Source: Paenibacillus tarimensis
GTDB taxonomy: Bacteria > Bacillota > Bacilli > Paenibacillales > Paenibacillaceae
DNA length: 64,000 nucleotides
Assembly: GCF_021532315.1 (NCBI RefSeq)
Contig: NZ_JAKGAO010000011.1
Span: 62,001-126,000 of the forward strand
Direction: 5' to 3'
The stretch's first letter is position 1. Every line of letters starts with the position of its first letter. Of the stretch, positions 1 through 8,464 are shown piece by piece. The translations under genes and the position numbers were made by a program. The notes under the pieces are model-generated. The model was not told the origin of the DNA. It saw only the letters and a program-made list of their open reading frames with translations, and did no database searches.

Positions 1-323
1 TTAATCGTAGCCTGCTCCCAATTATCTCGTACGCTTACAATGGAACGAATCATCAGCTGCTCCGTCCCTTCCAGCTTCAGATCCTCTTGAACGGTCTCAG
101 GAGCGTCAAATTGGTATTCCGGATAGAATACGAATGGGTCTGCAATGATAAACATCAAAGCCGGATTTGTCGTTGAATGCAGATAGGATAAGGCTCCATC
201 CTCATCCGCCTCCAAAATAACAAACTCAGTTTCATCTTCAAAACCTGGAATACCTTTGGTGAACGTGTAAATATCCTCTTCTTTAATAGCAAGCGTTCCA
301 AAACGGCTTGTCTGCAGTTCCAT
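1..323 (-). CDS. fliW: Flagellar assembly factor FliW (3' end outside the window)
   Basis: The reverse strand from 323 reads MELQTSRFGTLAIKEED and continues as FliW for 107 residues, including the family's GIPGFEDE segment near residue 24, before running off the window edge. FliW proteins are about 145-150 residues, so roughly the last quarter is missing. In Bacillus, FliW binds flagellin and antagonises the RNA-binding protein CsrA, linking flagellin synthesis to filament assembly; csrA and hag would be expected just beyond base 1. The ATG has a GGGAG ribosome binding site 8-12 bases upstream. The gene follows flgL in the same direction, as in B. subtilis, although the intervening yviE is absent here. 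Confidence 0.93.
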   Translation of the reverse strand, partial: MELQTSRFGTLAIKEEDIYTFTKGIPGFEDETEFVILEADEDGALSYLHSTTNPALMFIIADPFVFYPEYQFDAPETVQEDLKLEGTEQLMIRSIVSVRDNWEQATI

Positions 324-337
324 TCATGTCAACTCCC

Positions 338-392
338 GTTCTATAGCTCATATATCGTTCTGGTTTAAAGCTAAAAGAAAAAGCTATAGAAC
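338..392. repeat. 11-bp inverted repeat in the fliW leader
   Basis: GTTCTATAGCT (338-348) and AGCTATAGAAC (382-392) are perfect complements separated by 33 bases. The 338-348 arm abuts the fliW ribosome binding site, so an RNA stem would sit against the translation start. The T-tract needed for an ordinary terminator is missing. Its role is unknown; a translational control structure is one possibility. Confidence 0.5.
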
Positions 393-468
393 CTTTACGG
401 TAACTATAGCCTGTATTTACCTACAATATAACATACCTGTATGCCTGATTTACAACAACACGCAAGCT

Positions 469-1377
469 TTAACGCAGAAAATCGACCAGTGTCGGTGTAA
501 TAATCTTGGCGCCTACTGACAAGGAAGCCTGATAAATATTTTCATTGATTTTGGAGCTGATCAGCAGATTCTCAATATCCGCATCTTCTGTCCGTGATTG
601 CAAATCCGTCACATTGAGTTCCATGTCCTTCAACCGGTTCTGGACCAGCTCGACACGGTTCACACGGGCGCCGATCTCTGAACGAATAGTCAGAACTTGG
701 TTCATGCGTGAATCAATACTGGTAAGCTCAGCGGCTACATCATCGTATTGCCCTGTCGAGAGTGCAGTCGATATACGGTCAATTACCGAGAATATATTAT
801 CGGTATCCGTCTGGCTTCCGAAGACTTCATTGCCCGAGATGTTAACAGGCAGGGTTACTCCTACACCCAACGCATATCTCACTTCACCCGTATCGGTTAC
901 TACTGTCTTCGCATCGAAGGCAGGGTCTGCCGTATTGTAAGGGATCGACGTATAATTTTCCCCGTTGAAAATGTATTTGCCGTTAAGCTTACTGTTGCCA
1001 ATATCGATTAGCTGTTCCTTCAGCATTACAACCTCGTTATTGATCGCATCCAAAGCAGTTTGAGGGTTTGTTCCGTTGGAAGCCTGCACCGTCAGTTCCT
1101 TCAGCCGGTTCAGTACATCGCCCGTTTGCGACAATACCGTATCATTAAAATCCAGCCATGACAAAGCCGAATCCACGTTCTTCTGATATTGGGTGTTAGC
1201 GGACAGCTCGCTGCGGTAGCGCAGGGAATACGTAATACCCACCGGATCATCCGAAGGCTTATTAATCTTGCGGCCTGTTGCTGTCTGATTCTGCAAGTCC
1301 GACATTTGCGTTAAATTTTTGTTTAAGTTCCGGGTAAGCTGCATATGCATCATACCAGGGGTTACGCGCAGAGACAT
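469..1377 (-). CDS. flgL: Flagellar hook-associated protein 3 (FlgL)
   Basis: A 302-residue FlgL that forms the hook-filament junction with FlgK. The N-terminus carries the flagellin-like D0 helix and the family motif TGRKINKPSDDP near residue 40; the C-terminal helix ends QASLSVGAKIITPTLVDFLR. I choose the ATG at 1377 because GGAGG (1387-1391) lies 9 bases upstream; a TTG at 1386 is open but directly abuts that site. It follows flgK with an 18-base gap, so the two are very likely co-transcribed. Confidence 0.95.
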   Translation of the reverse strand: MSLRVTPGMMHMQLTRNLNKNLTQMSDLQNQTATGRKINKPSDDPVGITYSLRYRSELSANTQYQKNVDSALSWLDFNDTVLSQTGDVLNRLKELTVQASNGTNPQTALDAINNEVVMLKEQLIDIGNSKLNGKYIFNGENYTSIPYNTADPAFDAKTVVTDTGEVRYALGVGVTLPVNISGNEVFGSQTDTDNIFSVIDRISTALSTGQYDDVAAELTSIDSRMNQVLTIRSEIGARVNRVELVQNRLKDMELNVTDLQSRTEDADIENLLISSKINENIYQASLSVGAKIITPTLVDFLR

Positions 1378-1395
1378 CGTTCTCAACCTCCAATA

Positions 1396-2919
1396 TTAAC
1401 GGCCAACAACACCGGTTCCATTAATTAATTTGTCCATCATTTCATCGAATGTGGTCATAATCCGCGCTGCAGCTGAGTAGGCATGCTGGAACCGGACGAG
1501 TTCTGACATCTCTTCATCAAGGGAAACTCCGCTTACAGATTGGCGGCTGCTGTTCACCTGATCAACCTGTGCTTGAGCATTCGTAGCCTGTCTAACCGCT
1601 TCCTGAGTCTGTACACCAAGCGAGCCGACCATCGAATTATAATAGTCAGATATGGTAGAAGCGGTGATATTCCCGCCCATTACTGACTCGTCAAAACTAA
1701 ATTTGAAGTCTTTCAATTCAGACATAATCAGTGCAATCGTATTGTTCCCTTTAACAACTTCTCCGTTGGAGTCTAACCGGGCAGATGTAGCTATATTGTT
1801 CGAATCCGTCACAATATCCGGGTTAACTTGAATGCTTGCGGCTGTAATACCATTTGCGCCCGTGCCGAAGGTGAAGAAATCTCCACCGGCAGTCGCCGGA
1901 GATTTGAGTGTATAGCCTAGCTTATGCAGTCCGTTAATACCATTCACCTTCATCACGCGTGGCGCTGCAAGAGGGGCTGCTTCTCCTGGGATCGTCGATC
2001 CGGCGGGAATGGTAACCTCAATTTCGCCAGTAGCAATCGTGTTTGCCAACAGATTCAGCTGATCCTGGTACTCTTTCACATATATATCCCGGGAAACAAT
2101 CATACCGAATACTTCACCGTTGTTCAAATCACCTGAAGTATAAGCAGCCTGCAGAGACGCCGCGGTGACAGGGGTAGTATTGATGCCCTGCACCAGCTGC
2201 TGGCCTCCCATTGTGATCGTATAGCCCTGCGCCCCATCCGTTACCTGAACATTGACGATCTTGGACAGCTTATCGGTCAACAGATCCCGCTGATCCCGCA
2301 AATCATTCGCATGATCACCAAGTCCCTCAATCCGTTTGATCTCATTATTCAGCGATGAGATCGTCCCCAGCATGGTGTTAATCTCCGTGGCTTTCACTTC
2401 TATATTGCTGGTCAAATCTACACTCAGGTCCGATAATTGTTTACTTACCTGATTAAATGCGTCTGTCAAAGCCAAGGCATTCTCTCTGACAATCTTTCGT
2501 CCCGTCACATTCTCCGGATCCTTGCTCAAGTCTGACCAAGCATTCCAGAAATTCTCCACTACAGTACGAATTCCCGTATCGCTAGGTTCATTCACAATCC
2601 CTTCCAGCTTCTGCAGCGTATCGCTCTGAACGCTCCAGCTGCCCAGATACTTGCTCTGGTTACGGAACTGATCATCCAGGAATGATACGCGAACCCGCTC
2701 AATGGATGTGAATTCCACACCCGTACCGAGCTGACCCGCTGCTACAGAACGGCTCATGCCATAGGCTTCAATCGGACGAGCCGCGGCCATCTTGACGATC
2801 TGGCGGGAGTACCCTTCTGTGTTAGCGTTGGCAATGTTGTGGCCAACGGTATTGATGGCAGCCTGCTGTGTGAATAAGCTGCGCTTCGCTGTCTCCAGCG
2901 TATGAAACGTTGATCTCAT
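1396..2919 (-). CDS. flgK: Flagellar hook-associated protein 1 (FlgK)
   Basis: A 507-residue FlgK, the first hook-associated protein. The N-terminal flagellar rod-type motif NTVGHNIANANTEGYSRQ (about residues 23-40) and the C-terminal segment VSLDEEMSELVRFQHAY (about 465-481) are both present, as expected for axial proteins whose termini pair into a coiled coil. The ATG at 2919 has a strong GGGAGGGG site. flgN ends 17 bases upstream and flgL follows, so this is one operon. Length and both terminal domains match full-length relatives. Confidence 0.96.
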   Translation of the reverse strand: MRSTFHTLETAKRSLFTQQAAINTVGHNIANANTEGYSRQIVKMAAARPIEAYGMSRSVAAGQLGTGVEFTSIERVRVSFLDDQFRNQSKYLGSWSVQSDTLQKLEGIVNEPSDTGIRTVVENFWNAWSDLSKDPENVTGRKIVRENALALTDAFNQVSKQLSDLSVDLTSNIEVKATEINTMLGTISSLNNEIKRIEGLGDHANDLRDQRDLLTDKLSKIVNVQVTDGAQGYTITMGGQQLVQGINTTPVTAASLQAAYTSGDLNNGEVFGMIVSRDIYVKEYQDQLNLLANTIATGEIEVTIPAGSTIPGEAAPLAAPRVMKVNGINGLHKLGYTLKSPATAGGDFFTFGTGANGITAASIQVNPDIVTDSNNIATSARLDSNGEVVKGNNTIALIMSELKDFKFSFDESVMGGNITASTISDYYNSMVGSLGVQTQEAVRQATNAQAQVDQVNSSRQSVSGVSLDEEMSELVRFQHAYSAAARIMTTFDEMMDKLINGTGVVGR

Positions 2920-2936
2920 GACAGGTCTTCCCCTCC

Positions 2937-3434
2937 CTACGCTCTGGTGTCAAAAGCTCCGGCACGCCCTGCGCCCGGCATTCCCTTCATCGGATGCTTG
3001 TAAACAAGATCCTCTGTTGGATCATCTATTACTAAATCTATCGAATAATTAATGAATGCAAGTGATTGTTCGATTAATTGCTGATTGAGTGCATTATTGC
3101 GCTGCAGCTCCCCTAGAATACTCGACAGCTGCTGCTGTTTATCAATCAGTCTCTTCTTCTCTTCCGGATGATGGACCGACTGGACCAGCTCACGCAGGGT
3201 ATTCAATCTGGAACGGTGCTTGATCTCGGCAAAGTACCAGTTCGTCTGCTGAATGCGGGCACGTTCTAACACTTCTGCCTGAGCAATAAGCTTCCGTTCC
3301 TTCTGAATGATGCCATTGAGCTTGTCCACATCGTTGTGAACCAGAACAGGGGTCTTTTCCTTCGCCGTCTCTAATAGTTGCTCATATAACTCCGTCTGGT
3401 GCTCCAGCGTTTGCATAATGTCTGCCAAAGACAT
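2937..3434 (-). CDS. flgN: FlgN-type flagellar export chaperone (YvyG)
   Basis: A helical protein of 165 residues with a heptad-like pattern (LYEQLLETAKEKTPVL, then VDKLNGIIQKERKLI), typical of FlgN/YvyG, the chaperone that delivers FlgK and FlgL to the flagellar export gate. Its position directly before flgK supports the call. Start choice is uncertain: ATG at 3434 has AGGTG 9 bases upstream, while GTG at 3446 would add four residues and has GAAGGA close by. Sequence conservation is low in this family, so context carries much of the weight. Confidence 0.85.
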   Translation of the reverse strand: MSLADIMQTLEHQTELYEQLLETAKEKTPVLVHNDVDKLNGIIQKERKLIAQAEVLERARIQQTNWYFAEIKHRSRLNTLRELVQSVHHPEEKKRLIDKQQQLSSILGELQRNNALNQQLIEQSLAFINYSIDLVIDDPTEDLVYKHPMKGMPGAGRAGAFDTRA

Positions 3435-3460
3435 GTTCTCGTTCACCTGTCCTTCAAATG

Positions 3461-3727
3461 TTATGGTCTCAGATATGGCAGGAGCTTCTCCGCAACCTTG
3501 CCGGCATCAACTTTATAGGTGCCTGTCGCTACCGATTGCTTCAGCTTCTCAATCCGCTCTGCCTGCTGCGGATCATTGATCCGGCTGCTCGTAAGCAGCT
3601 GCTTGGCTTCCGCAGAAATTTGAACCTCATCCTTCTGCCGCTTCTTATTAACTTGCCCTGCACGATGGTCCAGCTGCTTCTGATAGGAGTTCACAGCACC
3701 AATACGGTTTGTTTCATTGATCTTCAT
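3461..3727 (-). CDS. flgM: Anti-sigma-D factor FlgM
   Basis: An 88-residue FlgM starting MKINETNRIG. The C-terminal half (RIEKLKQSVATGTYKVDAG) is the conserved sigma-28/SigD-binding region. FlgM holds SigD inactive until hook completion. The ATG at 3727 is preferred over an open GTG/TTG extension because AGAGGTGG is well placed upstream and FlgM proteins start MKIN. flgN starts within 30 bases of its stop. A SigD-type promoter and a terminator hairpin overlap just upstream, so FlgM may receive transcription both from the comF-yvyF read-through and from SigD itself. Confidence 0.93.
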   Translation of the reverse strand: MKINETNRIGAVNSYQKQLDHRAGQVNKKRQKDEVQISAEAKQLLTSSRINDPQQAERIEKLKQSVATGTYKVDAGKVAEKLLPYLRP

Positions 3728-3756
3728 AGACGCCACCTCTTTTGTTAACAGCAATT

Positions 3757-3803
3757 AAAAAAACAACCGACAATCCCTTTATAAAGGTATTATCGGTTGT
3801 TTT
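3757..3803 (-). terminator. Intrinsic terminator after yvyF
   Basis: AAAACAACCGA (3760-3770) pairs with TCGGTTGTTTT (3793-3803), with one mismatch and further inner pairs, and the minus strand then has seven T (3763-3757). It would end comFA-comFC-yvyF transcripts before flgM. The upstream arm contains the -10 of the SigD-type promoter listed next. Confidence 0.8.
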
Positions 3804-3817
3804 GCAACAAAAATTTA
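3790..3817 (-). promoter_or_regulatory. SigD-type promoter for flgM-flgN-flgK-flgL
   Basis: On the minus strand TAAA (3817-3814), a 16-base spacer, then ACCGATAA (3797-3790). This fits the SigD consensus TAAA-N14/16-GCCGATAW. B. subtilis flgM is known to have a SigD promoter in the equivalent place. The -10 lies inside the left arm of the terminator hairpin. Confidence 0.7.
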
Positions 3818-3840
3818 TAGATTGTAAGCAGATACCCAAA

Positions 3841-4242
3841 TTATTCACGCTGTTTGTCTATCGAGTAGGTGTTATAAGTCCCTTCTGATGCGGATCTCGA
3901 CTGGTCAGCCTTCTGGACTTCCCTGAAGTCACGGCTGATTCTATGGCGGCATTCCATGCAGAGATTGCCTTCACGAATCGGCGTGCCGCAGGACTCACAT
4001 GCGAGCGCCATATTGGGGTGATTAAGAATTGAGATCCGGCCTTCCCGGATAAAGCGGGTTATCTGCTTCATCGGAACTTCAGTTGCTTCGGACAGCTCAT
4101 GAATCGTGCAGCCTTTATTTTTCCTTAAATACTCGGCACACAGCTCATACTGCTTATCAACCTCTTTTATACATACAGGACACATATCACGAAGATTTTT
4201 GGCATACAGCTTACCACAGCGCGGGCAATTTCCAAGGTTCAT
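3841..4242 (-). CDS. yvyF: Flagellar operon protein YvyF (zinc-ribbon type)
   Basis: 133 residues with an N-terminal zinc ribbon (CPRCGKLY, CPVC), a central region resembling a helix-turn-helix (CTIHELSEATEVPMKQITRF) and a C-terminal second ribbon (CESCGTPI, CMEC). This matches the YvyF family found between comFC and flgM in Bacillales, of unclear biochemical role. The ATG at 4242 has GGAGGGG 9 bases upstream; a start six codons earlier at 4260 lacks one. A terminator and the flgM SigD promoter follow. Confidence 0.85.
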   Translation of the reverse strand: MNLGNCPRCGKLYAKNLRDMCPVCIKEVDKQYELCAEYLRKNKGCTIHELSEATEVPMKQITRFIREGRISILNHPNMALACESCGTPIREGNLCMECRHRISRDFREVQKADQSRSASEGTYNTYSIDKQRE

Positions 4243-4372
4243 GAGCAGTCGCCCCTCCATTAATCCTATTATGACTTATCACGGTTGCTAGTCATTTTAT
4301 TGTAACGGATATGCGACAAAAATGCGATATTTTTCGACGCTTCTTTGATAAAAATCTGTCGAAAGCTGAGGG

Positions 4373-5314
4373 CTAGGAACGGGACCATGTAAGCGAATAA
4401 ATTTCACACGCTGACTGACTTCGCTGAGTCAGCACCTCTGAGCAGGCCTGAATCGTACTTCCCGTCGTATAGATGTCATCTACCAGAAGAATACGGACAG
4501 AGGAGTAAATGGAACGATCGCCGGACTGATTATCCTTATATCTCTTCCCTGCAGGGTTAATCCGCTGATGGTACTGCTCCTCCCATGCTGCCCACCCTGC
4601 CTCGTCCGGAGCGAATAGGGAATGCATATCAATCATCCGCTCTCTCCGGGTCTTTAAGCTCTGCTTGCCGCTATGGCGTGTACGCACAAGCAGCGCTTGA
4701 ACGGGCAGATTGAACCGGCCGCCCAGTACCGCTGCAAGCCGCTCCGCCTGGTTAAAACCGCGTTCTTGCGCGCGCTCGCCGCTAACCGGAACATAGGTAA
4801 TCAAATCCCACGGCTCACAGCCCGGCGATACGGTACCGCTCCCGGCCGCCAGCCTGCTCAGCTCATAATAAGGGAGGTACAGCATTTCGGCAAGCAGCGG
4901 CTCAAGCCTCTCAAGGCCGCGGTACTTGTATAGCGCCAGCCAGTCCCGCATAGTTGAATCATACTGCACGGCACTCCGGTTATACAGGAAAGCTGGGCGT
5001 GAACGTCTATTGCAGTCTGGACATGCTATTCCCCGACCGCATACCCCGCATCTGATGTCGGTCAGCCATGGTATCAGGACCAGGCAGTCCCGACATAACT
5101 TATTTGAAATCGACTGGAAGATGCCGTAGACCGGGCGTCTATGCTGAGGAAGGAGATCACGGTACCAGCCGTTAAAGCTGTGAAAGGCGGCTGTACTATC
5201 CCTCCCGCCTGTTCTTCGGCCGCAGAGCAGGCAGCCGCAGCCTTGCTCTTGAAGGAATCCGGCTCCCGCACGCAGTCCTTGAGCAGCCCATGATCTTATG
5301 CGGTTTAACAGCAT
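4373..5314 (-). CDS. comFC: Competence protein ComFC, phosphoribosyltransferase fold
   Basis: 313 residues. The N-terminal half has two cysteine clusters (CGCLLCGRR near residue 26; CGVCGRGIACPDC near 90), and the C-terminus carries the phosphoribosyltransferase loop ILLVDDIYTTGSTI (about 274-287). ComFC acts with the ComFA helicase in importing single-stranded transforming DNA. Its ATG overlaps the comFA stop in TGATG, so translation is probably coupled. comFB, found between the two in B. subtilis, is absent. The protein is longer than B. subtilis ComFC (about 240 residues), with extra sequence in the middle. Confidence 0.9.
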   Translation of the reverse strand: MLLNRIRSWAAQGLRAGAGFLQEQGCGCLLCGRRTGGRDSTAAFHSFNGWYRDLLPQHRRPVYGIFQSISNKLCRDCLVLIPWLTDIRCGVCGRGIACPDCNRRSRPAFLYNRSAVQYDSTMRDWLALYKYRGLERLEPLLAEMLYLPYYELSRLAAGSGTVSPGCEPWDLITYVPVSGERAQERGFNQAERLAAVLGGRFNLPVQALLVRTRHSGKQSLKTRRERMIDMHSLFAPDEAGWAAWEEQYHQRINPAGKRYKDNQSGDRSIYSSVRILLVDDIYTTGSTIQACSEVLTQRSQSACEIYSLTWSRS

Positions 5315-7560
5315 CAGCCTCCGCTCCCTTCACCCGACTGAATAATATATCCTTTAGCCGCCGCCATGCGGTTCATCACCCGGATATGGCGCACTGCCTG
5401 ACGCTGCGCTCGGCTTGGGATAGAACTGCAGTAGTACACGCGGCCTGCCGGGTCATCCGCAGAGCGGCCGGCCCTGCCTGACATCTGTACGAGCGCCGCC
5501 TCATCGAACAGCCGGCTGTCGGCATCCAGAATGAAGACGTCGCTGCGGGGGATGGTGACGCCGCGTTCCAGAATCGTCGTGGTCACCAGGACGCGCAGCT
5601 CCCCGCTGCGAAACCGGTTCACCTTGTCCGCCCGCTCCTCATCCTGTGACGAGGTGCAGCCAACCTTCAGATCTGCAGGGCAGAATGTGCGCAGCAAGGC
5701 GGCAATGGGCTCGCACAGGTTGATCCTCTGGACAAAGACAAATACCTGGGCTCCCCTGGAAACTGACGCCAGCAGGACCTTCTTCAGGCCCGCAGGCACC
5801 TGCTTCTGCCTGAGTATCTCAGCGGCCGGCGGGACCCGAAGCTGTACAGGCACCGGCAGCGGATGTCTGTGGAACCGGACCGGTACTCGCGCATGCTGCA
5901 GACGCCCCGAAGTGGCTGCACGCTGAAGCAGGGCAGGAGGAGTGGCGGAGAGCAGTATACATCTGCCTTCAGATGCTGCCGCATGCTCCGCAGCGAAGTG
6001 AAGTATGGGGTCTCCATGATAGGGGAAGGCGTCCAGCTCATCGATAATGACAAGGTCAAACGCTTCACGGAACCGCATCAACTGATGGGTTGTGGCAAGC
6101 GTTATCGTTCCCCGCTCCCAGCGCTGCGGACTGCCTCCGTACAGCGTCACAACAGATAAATCCGGGAAGGCCTTTCTTATACGCGGGTCCAGTTCCAGCA
6201 CGACATCCCGTCGCGGGGTTGCAATAAGCACCTGTCCGCCGCGGGCTGCTGCGGATTCTACAAGCGGAAAAATCATTTCGGTCTTGCCGGCGCCTGTTAC
6301 AGCCCATAACAGAAACTTATGCTGATAATTGTTGGCCTTTGTCCATCGCAGCGATAGGCTCCTTAATAATGAGCGAAATGTGCTTTCAGCCGGGCCTGAG
6401 GAAACCTGTTCTGCCCAGCAACTAGATAACCTCTGTGCCGCTTGACTTGTCGGGGAGCGAGTCACCGGCTGCTCAATGAATGCCAAAGCAGCACCCGCAG
6501 CCTCAGCTTGCGCGGGACTGAGCTTCCAGCGTCTGATCCGCTCGTGGGCAGGCGCCTGTCGGGCAGCTGTGAATTCTTCCGAGTGTTGGCCTAGTCTGTT
6601 GGGTGCCGGGAACTGCCAGGCTGCCGGCATGCCAAGGCTTCGCTGCCCGCTGCCGATAATAAGCAGTTCGCATTCCCGGCTTCGGCCCAGCAGGATGCAG
6701 GCCTCGCAGCAGGCGCATACCCGCCCGCATGCTGCGCAGGGCGTGCTGCGCATCTTCGCCTCCCCGCTGCCGCAGCGCAGGCAGCGGAGGCGCCGCCGGG
6801 GGCGCGCCCCCGGCCATCGCCGGACTTCGTCCCGGGCGATGGCGCTGCAGAGGCGCAGCCTGCCCAGCAGGGCCGCCAGTTGGAGCACACCGCTCCAACC
6901 GGCGGCTGCCGGGCACTCGGCGCCCGCGGCGCCGAGCAGGGCGTGCGCTTCGCTGCCTAGCAGCGCACGCCCCTGCAGCGCAGCGGCGGCTGTCTGCGCC
7001 GCCGCTGCGAGCGCACGGGCCTCCCCCGCCGTGGCGGAGGCCCTGTGCGTCCCGCCGGTTCCGCCCGTACTGCCGGGGCGAATCCGGCGGACCCGGCCCC
7101 CGCAGCTGCTGCCCGGCGGCCTTCCTCCCGAGCCGCTTGCCATCCGCAGCGGCTCGCCCTCCAGCCCTGCCTCGAGTACACTTCTCTTCAGCACTTGTTC
7201 AGCAGAAAGACCTGCTCCGCTGAACGTTTTTTTCATACAGACTTCAAAATCTCTGCCCCTCTCTATACACCGTCTATGCGAGTCCCCCCTTCCCAAGGTC
7301 TCTCCCGTTCCTCTGCCTCCCGTCAGCCGGTCAAACCGCTTTGCAGCAGCAAGCGCAATGCCTAGCGGCAGCGGCTCATCCCAGATCATCATATCCTTGG
7401 CAGCAGCTGCAAGGGCCCCCTCGTCTCCATCTCTACTTTCCGCCCTGACTTGCTCCCGAAATAATTCATCCAGGTAGTACCTGATTACAACATCCATATC
7501 TACGGCTGCTCCTGCCTCCCAGACATTCTTCAGGCGCACCGCATACACGACTGCCTTCAT
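5314..7560 (-). CDS. comFA: Competence DNA-uptake helicase ComFA
   Basis: 748 residues. A C-terminal superfamily-2 helicase core is clear: Walker A AVTGAGKTE (about 419), motif II IIDELDAFP (about 507), motif III LSATPP and motif VI QMSGRAGRS (about 702). A four-cysteine zinc-finger block (CLRCGSG, CAACGRVCACC, residues about 259-288) precedes the core, as in ComFA, which drives single-stranded DNA through the competence channel. The first 250 residues are poorly conserved and Ala/Gly/Arg-rich; the DNA there (about 6730-7180) is far more GC-rich than its surroundings. ATG 7560 has AGGAGG six bases upstream. A good ComK box was not visible. Confidence 0.9.
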   Translation of the reverse strand: MKAVVYAVRLKNVWEAGAAVDMDVVIRYYLDELFREQVRAESRDGDEGALAAAAKDMMIWDEPLPLGIALAAAKRFDRLTGGRGTGETLGRGDSHRRCIERGRDFEVCMKKTFSGAGLSAEQVLKRSVLEAGLEGEPLRMASGSGGRPPGSSCGGRVRRIRPGSTGGTGGTHRASATAGEARALAAAAQTAAAALQGRALLGSEAHALLGAAGAECPAAAGWSGVLQLAALLGRLRLCSAIARDEVRRWPGARPRRRLRCLRCGSGEAKMRSTPCAACGRVCACCEACILLGRSRECELLIIGSGQRSLGMPAAWQFPAPNRLGQHSEEFTAARQAPAHERIRRWKLSPAQAEAAGAALAFIEQPVTRSPTSQAAQRLSSCWAEQVSSGPAESTFRSLLRSLSLRWTKANNYQHKFLLWAVTGAGKTEMIFPLVESAAARGGQVLIATPRRDVVLELDPRIRKAFPDLSVVTLYGGSPQRWERGTITLATTHQLMRFREAFDLVIIDELDAFPYHGDPILHFAAEHAAASEGRCILLSATPPALLQRAATSGRLQHARVPVRFHRHPLPVPVQLRVPPAAEILRQKQVPAGLKKVLLASVSRGAQVFVFVQRINLCEPIAALLRTFCPADLKVGCTSSQDEERADKVNRFRSGELRVLVTTTILERGVTIPRSDVFILDADSRLFDEAALVQMSGRAGRSADDPAGRVYYCSSIPSRAQRQAVRHIRVMNRMAAAKGYIIQSGEGSGG

Positions 7561-7621
7561 TCGACACCTCCTGTAAATAAATATGGTCTCTCGCCATTTC
7601 CGCTACCCAGCATGACCCAAC

Positions 7622-7664
7622 AAAAAAACACCCGAACAGCGCTTCTTAAGCGCTATCCGGGTGT
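7622..7664 (-). terminator. Intrinsic terminator after the 7776-8306 gene
   Basis: CACCCG (7629-7634) pairs with CGGGTG (7658-7663), and an inner AGCGCTT/AAGCGCT stem continues it. The minus strand then has seven T (7628-7622). It separates the unknown gene at 7776-8306 from comFA. Confidence 0.8.
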
Positions 7665-7775
7665 GCTTCACACGGGTCGGTACTATTATGGCGGCCAGCC
7701 GCAGCTGCGAGCCGAACTGATGCCTGTATTATAAAATGTCCGCAGCCTTTTGACAAGCTGAGCCCCTTCGTTCTT

Positions 7776-8306
7776 CTATAGCGGCAGCTTATTGAGCTCT
7801 GCCGGGTTACGAAGATCCACGACTACAGCGTGATCGGCCGCATGGACATAGCCTTCACGCTGCAGCTGCCACAGCAGCCGGGAAGGCTCCAGCTCATCAT
7901 TCTCTTGACCCAGAAGCTGGCTGGCACTATAATTTGCCCTTCTCATATCAGGACCCTGCTCATGTATGCGCTCCCATTTCTGAAGCCCGCTGACGGTCCC
8001 CTGAGTACCTGTTCCGCCGGTGCGGCATACCGCAATCCCGCTATCCTGCTTACGGAACCGCTTCACAATATCCATTGTCTCATCGTTTGTGTTGCAGTCC
8101 ACAACCGTCACTTTGACCTCCGTTCCCGAACGGAGCGAGAATCCGCGAAGCACTCTGAGATACCATTCGATTCTCGGTGCCTGGTTATTTGCCATTAATA
8201 CATAATGTCTGCCGCCCTGCTGTTTATCCCCACTAACTGCTGTCCAATATATGGCAAGGCCCGCAAGCATGTAGCAGCAGACAATCAATAAGAGGATATG
8301 AATCAC
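7776..8306 (-). CDS. Membrane-anchored protein with glycosyltransferase-like segment, function unknown
   Basis: 176 residues. One N-terminal membrane segment (IHILLLIVCCYMLAGLAIYW) is followed by a stretch (VLMANNQAPRIEWYLRVL ... VTVVDCNTNDETMDIVKR) that resembles the nucleotide-binding start of a GT-A glycosyltransferase, but it is too short for a full catalytic domain and no DxD motif is obvious. The start is GTG at 8306 with AAGGAGG and GGGGAG upstream. It lies between comFA and degU, with its own terminator, and a cluster of DnaA boxes lies 159-187 bases upstream. I do not assign a function. Confidence 0.75.
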   Translation of the reverse strand: MIHILLLIVCCYMLAGLAIYWTAVSGDKQQGGRHYVLMANNQAPRIEWYLRVLRGFSLRSGTEVKVTVVDCNTNDETMDIVKRFRKQDSGIAVCRTGGTGTQGTVSGLQKWERIHEQGPDMRRANYSASQLLGQENDELEPSRLLWQLQREGYVHAADHAVVVDLRNPAELNKLPL

Positions 8307-8464
8307 CGCTCCCCGCCTCCTTCATGCCAACCTGTAATGATCGGGTATGGCTGTTGTACCAGATGCCACACTATATGCGTTACCCTGCCTACTGGTGAAC
8401 ATGAAGAAGGGACAGCCATAACAATATCCGGCAATAAGAGTTATTAAATATCCTGTCCACAGTT

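Noticed and set aside
6476-7477. A 333-codon plus-strand frame opposite comFA
   Set aside because: It lies in the GC-rich part of comFA, where stop codons are rare in all frames; the product is low-complexity Ala/Pro/Arg/Ser.
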